Shown: positions 24,309-32,850 of the stretch, in pieces | Position numbering within the stretch: position 1 is the stretch's first letter | Layout: every line of letters begins with the position of its first letter | The notes under the pieces: generated by a model | Told to the model about the DNA's origin: nothing | What the model saw: the letters and a program-made list of their open reading frames with translations, nothing else | The model's database searches: none | Assembly (NCBI GenBank): GCA_036555745.1 | Contig: DATBKV010000053.1 | Coordinates: 1-56,881 of the forward strand | DNA: 56,881 nucleotides | Reading direction: 5' to 3' | DNA from: VAZQ01 sp036555745 | Lineage (GTDB): Bacteria; Pseudomonadota; Alphaproteobacteria; Rhizobiales; Xanthobacteraceae | Position numbers and translations under genes: made by a program

Positions 24309-24947
24309 CTAGCGCTTGTCCGCCGGCGCGCGCGCGTCGCCGGAGGTTCGCGGGTCGGGAGGATTTCGCGGCGCCGACTTGAACAATCCTTCGACCCGGC
24401 CCTGGTCCATTTTCGACACCCCACTTGTGAGGTCGACCACCAGCCGCTGGCCCCGCAGGACATCCTCACCCCGGGTCACCACCACGTTGCCGACCAGGGT
24501 GACGGTGTTCTCGCGCATGTTGAAGGTGGCGGCGTCCCCGGAGGCATTTTGGTCCTTCTGCACCACAATGACATCGCCCTTGGCCTCGATCCGGCGGATC
24601 TGCCGCTCGCCTCCCGGCCCGGGATCGGCGGCCTTGACCGTGCTCTTGCCGGGCTTCGGCGCGCTCTCCTCCTCGTAGAATACGACCAGCGACTTGCAGC
24701 GCATTTCGGTGTCGCCCTGCTGCACGTAGACGTCGCCGGTAAAGGTGGCCATCTTATCCTTCTCGCGTAGTTCCAGCGAGGCCGCGCGGATCTTGACCGG
24801 CTCGTCGCGGTTCTGCGAGAAGCCCTGCAGCGCGTTGGGCGGTCCCTGACTCTTCTGCGCGCCCGCTTCTCCTGCCGCAAGCGCAAGGGCGAGCGCCAGC
24901 GCGGCCGTGCCCGCGACCGTGCGCCACCGCAACAAACGCGGGCTCAT
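24309..24947 (-). CDS. lptA: LPS transport periplasmic protein LptA
   Basis: 212 residues. A Sec signal (about 1-30, ALALALALAAGEAGA) leads to an OstA-like beta-jellyroll domain. EPVKIRAASLELREKDKMATFTGDVYVQQGDTEMR and GDVIVVQKDQNASGDAATFNMRENTVTLVGNVVVTRGEDVLRG-type repeats are typical of LptA, the periplasmic bridge that carries LPS. Its start codon overlaps the lptC stop (ATGA), so the two are translationally coupled. The Pro/Asp-rich tail after residue 190 is variable in the family. Confidence 0.92.
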   Translation of the reverse strand: MSPRLLRWRTVAGTAALALALALAAGEAGAQKSQGPPNALQGFSQNRDEPVKIRAASLELREKDKMATFTGDVYVQQGDTEMRCKSLVVFYEEESAPKPGKSTVKAADPGPGGERQIRRIEAKGDVIVVQKDQNASGDAATFNMRENTVTLVGNVVVTRGEDVLRGQRLVVDLTSGVSKMDQGRVEGLFKSAPRNPPDPRTSGDARAPADKR

Positions 24948-25663
24948 TGCTTGTTCGCTCCGCCCATGCCGGAGGTCGTGCTGTCCAGCAGCAAGGTGAC
25001 CGACACGCCGCGCTCGAAGCGCATGAGGTCGCCGGAGTCGGCGACCTCCATGCGGTTGGCGTTGATGGTCCAGGTCGCCGTCTTCACCTCTACCGGCTTC
25101 TCGGACACGATCCGGCTTCCGCGCACGTCCACCACCGCCTCATTGAGGAAGGCTTGGTAGCCGCTCGAGGACGTCACCACGATGTTCTGATTGAGCGTGA
25201 GCTGCTCGGTCTTGGAGTTGAAGGAACCGCCCTTCGCGGTGGTCTCGAACGTCACATTGTCTTTCATCTCCATGGTCGCGTGGATGCCGTGGAGCTCGAC
25301 CATGTCGGGCTTGGTCATATCCTGGGCGGCGGCCTGGGCGACCATGTTGTAGCGACGGTTGTCGCGCGTGAAACCTGCAAGGCGCGGCTGCTGCATCATG
25401 ATCTTGGTGCCGGAGACCACCAGCGTTCCGATATCCATGGGCACGCCGGTGAGGACGCGCAGCGGCTTCAGCAGGACCGTGATCGCCACTCCCAGGACGA
25501 CCGCGGTGGCCACGCCGGCGGGCACCGCCACACGCAGCATGCGTATGAGCCGGCTGTGGCGCACGGCGGCGCGAAACACCTGATCGCTGTCCAAGCGACC
25601 GAACCGCGCGTCGAGGCGCGATTCTTCCCCCTGGACCTGCGTTGCCGCCGCTAAAGAATTCAT
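24944..25663 (-). CDS. lptC: LPS export system protein LptC
   Basis: 239 residues. A cytoplasmic N-terminus of about 42 residues, a single membrane helix (about 44-66, VAVPAGVATAVVLGVAITVLL) and a periplasmic OstA-like domain fit LptC, which passes LPS from LptFG to LptA. Strands such as GGSFNSKTEQLTLNQNIVV and MRFERGVSVTLL are typical. The ATG at 25663 has a GGAGAGGGG site. The frame is open to 25858 but the extra 65 residues lack LptC features. First gene of the lptC-lptA-lptB cluster. Confidence 0.92.
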   Translation of the reverse strand: MNSLAAATQVQGEESRLDARFGRLDSDQVFRAAVRHSRLIRMLRVAVPAGVATAVVLGVAITVLLKPLRVLTGVPMDIGTLVVSGTKIMMQQPRLAGFTRDNRRYNMVAQAAAQDMTKPDMVELHGIHATMEMKDNVTFETTAKGGSFNSKTEQLTLNQNIVVTSSSGYQAFLNEAVVDVRGSRIVSEKPVEVKTATWTINANRMEVADSGDLMRFERGVSVTLLLDSTTSGMGGANKQ

Positions 25664-25902
25664 CCCCCGAGCCCCTCTCCGCCGGCGTGCGGCCGGACGG
25701 CCCCGATGTGAGCCCCTTCGGGCGCCATGCTCGCTCCCAAATATGGCCCGGGCGCGGCAGGAGCGGCGAAGAATAAGCCGAAAAAGGCCTCCGGAAAACG
25801 CCCCAGCCGGGTAATACCCGGAATTAGCTAACCCACCCGTACCATCCCACCGCATCACCGATGGGGTCGCATTGCGCCGCGTGCCCTGGTTTCTTTGAGT
25901 TT

Positions 25903-25953
25903 GCGCAGGCCCTCATCCGAAACCGGCGCCCGCTTTTCCGGGACATGCGCTAG
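25903..25953. repeat. Rhizobiales intergenic palindromic repeat, copy B
   Basis: gcgcaggccctcatccg...cgcttttccgggacatgcgc resembles the second hairpin of copy A (11528-11576) with several mismatches in the left arm. A degraded first half seems present at 25858-25902. The right end contains CTA (25950-25952), which is the stop codon of the RNase D gene on the other strand. Confidence 0.7.
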
Positions 25954-26567
25954 GAGTGGGCGAAAATGTCCTCGGCCGCCCAGCCGGCAAGATCGAGCCG
26001 CACCCGATCGGGCAGGAAGCGGAAGCAGGCCGCCGCGAGCTCCGTTCGCCGTTCCCGGGCGAGAATGGCATCGAGCTTGTCCTTGAGCGCATGCAGGTGC
26101 AGCACATCGGAGGCGGCATAGGCGAGCTGCGCCTCGGTGAGCGCCTCGGCGCCCCAATCGGACAGTTGCTGCTGCTTGGAGAGCTCGATGCCCAATAGCT
26201 CGCGCACGAGGTCCTTGAGGCCGTGCTTGTCGGTATAGGTGCGGGCCAGCCGTGAGGCGATCTTGGTGCAATAGATCGGTGCGGGCATCAGGCCCAGCCG
26301 CCGGGTGAGTACGCCCAGGTCGAAGCGGGCGAAATGAAAGATTTTGACGATCGCCCCGTCGGCAAGCAACTTCGTCAGATTCGGCGCCTCGTGCACGCCC
26401 GCCGGGATCTGGATCACGTCGGCCGAGCCGTCGCCCGGAGAGAGTTGGACCACGCACAACCGGTCGCGGTGCGGATCGAGCCCCATGGTCTCCGTGTCGA
26501 TCGCGAGCGCGGAGACCTGATAGTGCGTCAGATCGGGCAGGTCGCCGCGGTGCAAACGGATGGTCAT
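25950..26567 (-). CDS. rnd: Ribonuclease D, short alphaproteobacterial form
   Basis: 205 residues, only the DEDD-type 3'-5' exonuclease domain without the HRDC domains of E. coli RNase D, which is normal for alphaproteobacteria. Exo I is IDTETMGL with Asp24 and Glu26, Exo II FHFARFDLGVL, and Exo III YAASDVLHLHAL with the Tyr and Asp. It trims tRNA and small RNA 3' ends. Next to it is tRNA-Leu on the same strand, upstream. The stop codon lies in a palindromic repeat, so the last residues (EDIFAHS) may differ from relatives. Confidence 0.93.
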   Translation of the reverse strand: MTIRLHRGDLPDLTHYQVSALAIDTETMGLDPHRDRLCVVQLSPGDGSADVIQIPAGVHEAPNLTKLLADGAIVKIFHFARFDLGVLTRRLGLMPAPIYCTKIASRLARTYTDKHGLKDLVRELLGIELSKQQQLSDWGAEALTEAQLAYAASDVLHLHALKDKLDAILARERRTELAAACFRFLPDRVRLDLAGWAAEDIFAHS

Positions 26568-26595
26568 GACCTGGCGCGAAGCGGCGGCATGAGAC

Positions 26596-26680
<85 letters not shown>

Positions 26681-26823
26681 TTTGCGGCGATTAGGTACGG
26701 AGCGGGTCTGTCGTTGTCAAATGCGCCGCCGGCGCGGCTCGGAGCGCAGGACGGCCGACGAGCCGCCCCTGTACAGTGTAAGGGCGATCCTGTATTCGGC
26801 GGCGCGAGTGGATGCGAGCGAGC

Positions 26824-27798
26824 ATGACCGACGTTCCCCTCGAAACGCTTGTCACCGTGTTCGGCGGATCGGGCTTTCTCGGCCGCCACGTCGTGCGCGC
26901 ATTGGCCAAGATCGGCTACCGCACCCGCGTCGCGGTACGACGCCCCGAGCTCGCCGGCTTCCTGCAGCCGCTCGGCCGCGTCGGGCAGATCCATGCCGTG
27001 CAGGCCAATCTGCGCGATGCGGCTTCAGTCGAGGCAGCCGCGCGCGGTTCCGACGTCGTGATCAACCTGGTCGGCATCCTGTTCGAGCGCGGACGGCAAC
27101 GATTCGACGCGGTGCACGCCTTCGGCGCCCAGGCGGTAGCGCTCGCTGCGAGGGCGTTGGGTGCGCGCATGATCCACGTGTCGGCGATCGGCGCCGACGA
27201 GGGTTCGCCGTCGCACTATGCCCGCTCCAAGGCCGCCGGCGAGAAGCTGGTGCTCGCCGCCACGCCCTCCGCCGTGATCCTGCGGCCCTCCGTCATGTTC
27301 GGGCCGGAGGACGATTTCTTCAACAAGTTTGCCTCTCTTGCCCGCTTTTCGCCGGCGCTGCCGCTGATCGGCGGCGGCCACACGCTGTTCCAGCCTGTTT
27401 TCGCCGGGGATGTCGCCAGCGCGGTCGTCGCCGGCATCGAGGACCGCGCCCAGGAGGGGCAGATTTACGAGCTCGGCGGCCCGGAGGTGCGCAGCTTTCG
27501 CGAGCTGATGCAATTTGTGCTGGCGACCGTCGACCGGCGGCGTCTGCTGGTGCCGATTCCCTTCGCATTGGCCAAGTTCCAGGCCGCCTTGCTCGGGCTC
27601 ATGCCCAAGCCGCTGCTGACCACCGATCAGGTCGAGCTGCTGCGGCACGACGTGATCGTCTCGGACGCGGCCAAGCGCCAAGGCCGAACGCTCGAAGCGC
27701 TCGGCATCGATCCCGTAGCCGTGGCGACCGTGGTGCCGTTCTATCTGTGGCGCTTCCGCAAGCGCGGGCAATTTCAGGCGCCCGCCGTCAGCCAGTGA
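26824..27798 (+). CDS. Complex I NDUFA9-subunit-family protein (atypical SDR)
   Basis: About 324 residues from the ATG at 26824; an ATG four codons upstream (26812) is also possible. LVTVFGGSGFLGRHVVRALAKIGYRTRVAVRRPE is the Rossmann opening of the NDUFA9-like family, and MIHVSAIGADEGSPSHYARSKAAGE has the atypical SDR YxxxK. The eukaryotic counterpart is an accessory NADPH-binding subunit of respiratory complex I. The bacterial gene is widespread in alphaproteobacteria and may be an assembly or quinone-biosynthesis factor. It is followed after 53 nt by an FMN-dependent dehydrogenase gene on the same strand. Confidence 0.85.
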   Translation: MTDVPLETLVTVFGGSGFLGRHVVRALAKIGYRTRVAVRRPELAGFLQPLGRVGQIHAVQANLRDAASVEAAARGSDVVINLVGILFERGRQRFDAVHAFGAQAVALAARALGARMIHVSAIGADEGSPSHYARSKAAGEKLVLAATPSAVILRPSVMFGPEDDFFNKFASLARFSPALPLIGGGHTLFQPVFAGDVASAVVAGIEDRAQEGQIYELGGPEVRSFRELMQFVLATVDRRRLLVPIPFALAKFQAALLGLMPKPLLTTDQVELLRHDVIVSDAAKRQGRTLEALGIDPVAVATVVPFYLWRFRKRGQFQAPAVSQ

Positions 27799-27851
27799 CC
27801 GGACTGCGCGCATGCCGTGCCGGGCTCATGCCGCGATGAGCGCTCGCTGAC

Positions 27852-28985
27852 GTGGCTGTGATAACGAACATTGAGGATCTGCGCCGGATCGCACGACGGA
27901 AAATTCCGCGCGCGATCTACGACTATGTCGAGCGCGGGTCCTATGACGAGCTCACCCTCAATGCCAATCGCGCCGAGCTCGACGCCATCCGGCTACGCCA
28001 GCGCGTGCTCATCGATGTCTCAAAGGTCTCGCTGGCGACCTCGATGCTGGGCGAGGCCGTGTCGATGCCGGTGGCGATCGCGCCGACCGGATTGACCGGC
28101 TTGGTGCACGGCGACGGCGAGATGCTGGCGGCGCGCGCCGCCGAAGCGGCCGGCATCAAGTTCTGCCTCTCTACCATGTCGATCTGCTCGATCGAGGACG
28201 TGCGCAGCGCGGTCAAGGAGCCGTTCTGGTTCCAGCTCTACATGTTCCGCGACCGCGGTTTCAGCGCATCGGTGATCGAACGGGCGCGCGCCGCGCGCTG
28301 CTCCGCGCTATTCGTGACGGTCGATCTGCCGATGCGCGGTCAACGTCATGCCGACCTCAAGAACGGGCTCACCGTCCCGCCGCGTCTGACGGCGCGCAAT
28401 GCCCTCGATATCGCCCGCAAGCCGGCCTGGCTGCTCAAGGTGCTGCTCGGCCGGCGCAAGACTTTCGGCAACGTGGAGGCCTACCTCAAGGGCCGGGTCG
28501 GCATCGAGAAGGCCGGCGCCTGGTCGAATCAGAATTTCGATCGCTCGCTGAGTTGGCGCGACATCGAGTGGGTGCGCAGCCTGTGGCCCGGCAAGCTGGT
28601 GCTCAAGGGCATCCTCGATGTCGAGGATGCCAAGACCGCCGCCGCCGCCGGCGTCGATGGCATCGTGGTCTCCAATCACGGCGGGCGCCAGCTCGACGGC
28701 GCCCATTCCACCATCCACGCGCTCCCCGCCATCGCGCGCGCGGTCGGCGACCGCATCGAGGTGCTCTTCGATGGCGGGATCCGCTCGGGCCAGGACGTGC
28801 TCAAGGCGCTGGCGAGCGGCGCGCACGGCTGTTTGATCGGCCGCGCTTATCTCTATGGCTTGGCCGCGAACGGCGAAGCCGGCGTCCGCCTGGCGCTCGA
28901 TCTCATCCGTGCCGAGCTTGAGGTGGCGCTGACCCTGACCGGGGTGCGCGATGTGCGCGCAGTCACGCGCGAGGTGATCGCGTAA
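27852..28985 (+). CDS. lldD: FMN-dependent alpha-hydroxy-acid dehydrogenase (L-lactate dehydrogenase LldD-like)
   Basis: 377 residues forming one TIM barrel. N-terminal PRAIYDYVERGSYDELTLNANR is typical; FMN contacts are PVAIAPTGL and FWFQLY. Active-site Lys252 (VLKGIL), His276 and Arg279 lie in SNHGGRQLDG. LFDGGIRSGQDVLKALASGA binds the FMN phosphate. It oxidises L-lactate or another L-2-hydroxyacid and passes electrons to quinone or cytochrome. The start is a GTG at 27852. It could instead use mandelate or glycolate; the family does not separate these by motif alone. Confidence 0.88.
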   Translation: MAVITNIEDLRRIARRKIPRAIYDYVERGSYDELTLNANRAELDAIRLRQRVLIDVSKVSLATSMLGEAVSMPVAIAPTGLTGLVHGDGEMLAARAAEAAGIKFCLSTMSICSIEDVRSAVKEPFWFQLYMFRDRGFSASVIERARAARCSALFVTVDLPMRGQRHADLKNGLTVPPRLTARNALDIARKPAWLLKVLLGRRKTFGNVEAYLKGRVGIEKAGAWSNQNFDRSLSWRDIEWVRSLWPGKLVLKGILDVEDAKTAAAAGVDGIVVSNHGGRQLDGAHSTIHALPAIARAVGDRIEVLFDGGIRSGQDVLKALASGAHGCLIGRAYLYGLAANGEAGVRLALDLIRAELEVALTLTGVRDVRAVTREVIA

Positions 28986-28996
28986 AGGGCGCGCCG

Positions 28997-29806
28997 TTAT
29001 CCGTATCCCAGGCCCAGCGCGATCAGCGCCAGCGAGCCGACGATGATGCGCCACCAGCCAAACAGCGCAAAGCCGTGGCGCTGCACGTAGTCGAGAAAGG
29101 TCTTCACCACGATCCAGGCGCACGCGAACGACACTACGAAGCCGACCGCCACGAGGAGGACATTGCTCGCGCTCAACTCCCCGCGGCTCTTGAACAGGTC
29201 GTAGGCGAAGGCGCCGGCCATGGTTGGCATGGCCAGCCAGAACGAGAACTCCGCGGCCGAGCGGCGGTCGGCGCCCAGCAGCATGGCGGCGACGATGGTC
29301 GCGCCCGAACGCGAGACTCCCGGAATCATGGACACGCACTGGGCCACGCCAATGATGAAGTACATGGGCAGCGTGAATCCGGTGGCGTCGCGGTAGCGCG
29401 GGCGGAGATCGATGAAGTCAATCCATAGCAGCACGATACCGCCCAGGATGAACGTGACGCACACGATCCAGAGGTTGAACAGCACCGCCTTGATGAAATC
29501 ATGGGCGAGGGCGCCGACCACTGCCGCCGGCAGGAACGCGAGCAGGACGCCGATGACGAAGCGGCGCGCCGCCGGTTCCTTGAACATGCCGAGCGCGAGA
29601 TGCCACAGGCGGGTGAAGTAGATCGACAACAGCGCGAGAATGGCGCCGAACTGGATGAGGATCGCGAACGTCTTGCCGAAATCCGCGTCGTCGAAGCCGA
29701 AGAAGCGCTGGACCAGGAGCAGGTGTCCGGTCGAGGACACCGGCAAGAATTCGGTCAGGCCCTCAACCACGCCGAGAATGAATGCCTTGAACAGATCGAG
29801 CGACAT
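28997..29806 (-). CDS. uppP: Undecaprenyl-diphosphate phosphatase
   Basis: 269 residues with about eight membrane helices. The two family motifs are present: EGLTEFLPVSSTGHL (15-29) and PGVSRSGATI, which form the active site. It regenerates undecaprenyl phosphate, the lipid carrier for peptidoglycan and O-antigen, and gives bacitracin resistance. GGAG lies six bases before the ATG. It is convergent with the dehydrogenase gene, with 11 bp between them. Confidence 0.96.
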   Translation of the reverse strand: MSLDLFKAFILGVVEGLTEFLPVSSTGHLLLVQRFFGFDDADFGKTFAILIQFGAILALLSIYFTRLWHLALGMFKEPAARRFVIGVLLAFLPAAVVGALAHDFIKAVLFNLWIVCVTFILGGIVLLWIDFIDLRPRYRDATGFTLPMYFIIGVAQCVSMIPGVSRSGATIVAAMLLGADRRSAAEFSFWLAMPTMAGAFAYDLFKSRGELSASNVLLVAVGFVVSFACAWIVVKTFLDYVQRHGFALFGWWRIIVGSLALIALGLGYG

Positions 29807-30022
29807 GACGAGCTCCGCCGCATGGGGAACAGCGCCGCGCAGCGGCGGGCGAGAATGGGGTCCGGGACTTGCGCTTTTCCCGCATCATTAACCCGGGAGC
29901 AACGGGGAAGGCGGAACATTGCACAGGTTGCTCACGGCCTCTATCCAGAGGGCCGGGCGCGACCTAACGTCCGTGTCGTCGCATCCTACCTGCCCCCAGA
30001 CCGCCGGAATGCTTAAGGCCGC

Positions 30023-30715
30023 ATGCTGACTTTGTTTCATCACCCGTTCTGCCCTCACTCGCGTTTCGTCCGGCTTGTGCTCGGCGAGTACGGGCTGGCC
30101 GCGCGCACGGTCGAGGAGCGGGTATGGGAACGCCGGGAGGACTTTCTGATTCTCAATCCCGCCTGCACCACGCCGGTGCTGGTGGAGGAAGGCCAGCCCG
30201 CGATTCCCGGCGCAGCGCTGGTAGCGGAATATCTCGACGAGACGCGTGGGGCGGAGCTGCGCGAGCAGCGCCTGCTGCCGCGCGAGCCAGGAGCGCGCGT
30301 CGAAGTGCGCCGGCTGACAAGCTGGTTCAATGACAAGTTCTTCGCCGAGGTGAGCGGGCCGCTCACGATGGAGCGCTTGTACAAGCGCCAGATGCCGCCG
30401 AGCGCCGGCGGCGGCGCGCCCGATACCGACGCGATCCGTGCGGCCCGCCACAACCTGCGCTATCATCTGGCCTATATCGGCTGGCTCGTTCGCACGCGCG
30501 ATTGGCTCGCCGGCCAGCGCATGAGCTACGCCGATCTCGCCGCGGCCGCGCATCTGTCGGCAGCCGATTACCTGGGCGACGTGCCATGGAACGAAGACGA
30601 AGCCGCGAAGAACTGGTACGCGCAGGTGAAGTCGCGGCCGTCGTTCCGTCCGATCCTGGCGGAGACGCTCGCCGGCATTCCGCCGTCCGACACCTACGCC
30701 GATCTCGACTTCTGA
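30023..30715 (+). CDS. Glutathione S-transferase family protein
   Basis: 230 residues. N-terminal thioredoxin-like domain MLTLFHHPFCPHSRFVRLVLGEYGL and NPACTTPVLVEE (cis-Pro) with ...GAALVAEYLDE for glutathione contact, then a helical C-terminal domain with GQRMSYADLAAAAHLSAADYLG. It probably conjugates or reduces electrophiles in the cytoplasm. Its last codon overlaps the predicted start of queG (CTGA), and an SDR gene follows, so the three form an operon. Confidence 0.9.
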   Translation: MLTLFHHPFCPHSRFVRLVLGEYGLAARTVEERVWERREDFLILNPACTTPVLVEEGQPAIPGAALVAEYLDETRGAELREQRLLPREPGARVEVRRLTSWFNDKFFAEVSGPLTMERLYKRQMPPSAGGGAPDTDAIRAARHNLRYHLAYIGWLVRTRDWLAGQRMSYADLAAAAHLSAADYLGDVPWNEDEAAKNWYAQVKSRPSFRPILAETLAGIPPSDTYADLDF

Positions 30716-31854
30716 GCAAAGCAGCCGCGCTCAAGGCGGCGCTCGCCCATGTCGCGCGCGAGCTCGATTTTGACGCGGTTGGCGTCGCGCGCCCGAACTC
30801 GATCCCGCTGGCGCCCGAGCGGCTGCGCCAGTTCCTGGCCGAGGGCGACCACGGCGACATGGACTGGATGGCGAAGACCGCAGCGCGCCGCGGCGATCCG
30901 CAGGCACTGTGGCCGCAGGCGCGCTCGGTCATCATGCTCGGCCTCAACTACGCCCAGGGGGAGGGCGACCCGCTCGCGATCTTGCGCGAGCGCAACCGCG
31001 GCGCGATCTCGATCTACGCGCAAGGCGACGACTACCACGACATTCTCAAGCCACGGCTCAAGGCGCTGGCGCGCTGGCTGGTCGCGGAGGCCGGTGGCGA
31101 CGTGAAGGTATTCGTCGATACCGCGGCGGTCATGGAGAAGCCGCTTGCCGCCGCAGCCGGTGTGGGATGGCAGGGCAAGCATACCAACCTGGTGTCGCGC
31201 CAGTTCGGCTCGTGGCTGTTCCTCGGCGCGATCTTCACCACCTTGGATCTGCCGCCCGACCCGCCCGAGACCGACCATTGCGGCAGCTGTCATGCTTGTC
31301 TCGACGTCTGCCCGACCGCGGCGTTCCCCGCGCCCTATCGGCTCGATGCGCGCCGCTGCATTTCCTATCTCACCATCGAGCACAAGGGGCCGATCCCACG
31401 CGATTTACGCGCAGCGATGGGCAACCGCATCTATGGCTGCGACGACTGCCTGGCGGTGTGCCCATGGAACAAGTATGCGCGCGCCGGCCGCGAGATGAAA
31501 CTCGCCGCGCGCAGTGAGTTGCGCACCCCGGGGCTCGCCGAGCTCGCCCGGCTCGACGATGCCGCGTTCCGCAGGCTGTTCTCCAAATCGCCGGTCAAAC
31601 GCACCGGGCGGGACCGATTCGTGCGCAATGTGCTGATCGCAATCGGCAATTCCGGGGATGCGGCGCTCGCCGCTGCGGCGCTGCGGCTCGTGGCCGATGC
31701 GTCGCCGCTGGTGCGTGGCGCCGCGGTGTGGGCGCTCGGCCGCTTGCTGCCGCGCGCGCGGCTCGCCGAGCTCGCGTCCGCCCGGCGCGGCGAGGAGCGC
31801 GAGCCGCTCGTGCAGGACGAGTGGGCGGCGGCGCTCGCGCCGGGCGCGGCTTGA
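30712..31854 (+). CDS. queG: Epoxyqueuosine reductase
   Basis: About 380 residues. It reduces epoxyqueuosine in tRNA to queuosine with cobalamin. DGDVKVFVDTAAV-type sequence holds the catalytic Asp (FVDTAAVMEKPLAA). Two 4Fe-4S sites are CGSCHACLDVCP and CDDCLAVCPW, and a HEAT-like C-terminus follows. No ATG, GTG or TTG occurs in frame between 30586 and the conserved N-terminus. The most economical start is a CTG at 30712 that overlaps the preceding stop as CTGA. An in-frame ATG at 30586 would add 42 residues that shadow the GST gene. Stop overlaps the next ATG (TGATG). Confidence 0.88.
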   Translation: MSKAAALKAALAHVARELDFDAVGVARPNSIPLAPERLRQFLAEGDHGDMDWMAKTAARRGDPQALWPQARSVIMLGLNYAQGEGDPLAILRERNRGAISIYAQGDDYHDILKPRLKALARWLVAEAGGDVKVFVDTAAVMEKPLAAAAGVGWQGKHTNLVSRQFGSWLFLGAIFTTLDLPPDPPETDHCGSCHACLDVCPTAAFPAPYRLDARRCISYLTIEHKGPIPRDLRAAMGNRIYGCDDCLAVCPWNKYARAGREMKLAARSELRTPGLAELARLDDAAFRRLFSKSPVKRTGRDRFVRNVLIAIGNSGDAALAAAALRLVADASPLVRGAAVWALGRLLPRARLAELASARRGEEREPLVQDEWAAALAPGAA

Positions 31855-32765
31855 TGCCCACGCTGCTCTGCCTCGGGCTCGGCTACTGCGCCCGCCACTA
31901 CGTCACCGAGTTCGGCGCCCGTTTCGGTCGCATCGTCGCAACCACACGGAGCGCCGACCGCGTCGCTGCGCTTGCCCGCGAAGGCATCGCCGGCCGCCGG
32001 CTCGAGCCGCTCCTCTTCGATGGCGCCTCGGCGGAGCTCGCCGCTGCCATCGCGCAGGCCGATGCGCTGCTGGCATCGGCCGCGCCGGAGGCGGGCCACG
32101 ACCCCGTGCTCGCCGTGCTCGCCGACCAGGTCGCGAACGCGCCGCGGCTGCGGTCCGTCGTCTACCTGTCCTCGCTCGGAGTCTATGGAGATAGCGGCGG
32201 CGCCTGGATCGACGAGACCGCGGCAACCATTCCGGCCCACGGCCGCGGCCATGCCCGCGTTGCGGCCGAGCGCGCCTGGCGCGCGCTCGGGGCGCGACGA
32301 AAGCTGCCGGTGGCGATCCTGCGGCTCGGCGGCATCTACGGTCCGGGGCAGAACGCCTTGGTGCGGCTCCTGCGCGGCACGGCGCAACGCGTGCACAAGC
32401 CCGGGCACGTGTCGAACCGGATCCACGTCTACGACGTCGCCCAGGCGATCGAGGCGGCGTTTGCGCGCTGCGCCGACGGGGTATTCAACGTCGTTGACGA
32501 CGAACCGGCGCCTCCCGGCGAGCAGATCGCATTCGCGGCGCATCTCCTCGGGATCGAGCCGCCGCCGGAAATTCCGCATGCCGAGGCGCACAAGGTTCTC
32601 ACGCCGTTCGCACTGAGCTTTTACGAGGGCTGCATCCGCGCGCGCAACGACAGGCTCAAAGCCGTGCTCGGCGTGAGGCTGCGCTATCCGACCTACCGGG
32701 AGGGCCTGCGTGCGCTGCACGCGGCCGGAGATCACCGCAGCGCCACCAAGGCTGCTGCTGGCTGA
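31854..32765 (+). CDS. NAD-dependent epimerase/dehydratase-like SDR
   Basis: 303 residues. It begins with LLCLGLGYCARHYV, a Rossmann strand with the GLGYxA pattern of the YeeZ-like subgroup rather than the usual TGATGFIG. VVYLSSLGVYGDSGG supplies the Ser/Tyr region, but the usual YxxxK is replaced by HGRGHARVAAER, so catalysis may differ. ILRLGGIYGPGQN is typical of extended SDRs. The ATG overlaps the queG stop by one base (TGATG), indicating coupling. Substrate unknown. Confidence 0.8.
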   Translation: MPTLLCLGLGYCARHYVTEFGARFGRIVATTRSADRVAALAREGIAGRRLEPLLFDGASAELAAAIAQADALLASAAPEAGHDPVLAVLADQVANAPRLRSVVYLSSLGVYGDSGGAWIDETAATIPAHGRGHARVAAERAWRALGARRKLPVAILRLGGIYGPGQNALVRLLRGTAQRVHKPGHVSNRIHVYDVAQAIEAAFARCADGVFNVVDDEPAPPGEQIAFAAHLLGIEPPPEIPHAEAHKVLTPFALSFYEGCIRARNDRLKAVLGVRLRYPTYREGLRALHAAGDHRSATKAAAG

Positions 32766-32793
32766 GACAATCGTCTATCGCGATGGAAACGGC

Positions 32794-32812
32794 GCCCGGG
32801 GTCGCCCCGGGC
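32794..32812. terminator. Stem-loop between convergent genes
   Basis: gcccgggg (32794-32801) and ccccgggc (32805-32812) form a perfect 8-bp stem with loop tcg between the SDR and hydrolase genes. No strong T-run follows in either direction. Confidence 0.45.
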
Positions 32813-32850
32813 CGCTCCGCCTCTTCGGCCGAACCTCGACATTCGGCTTT

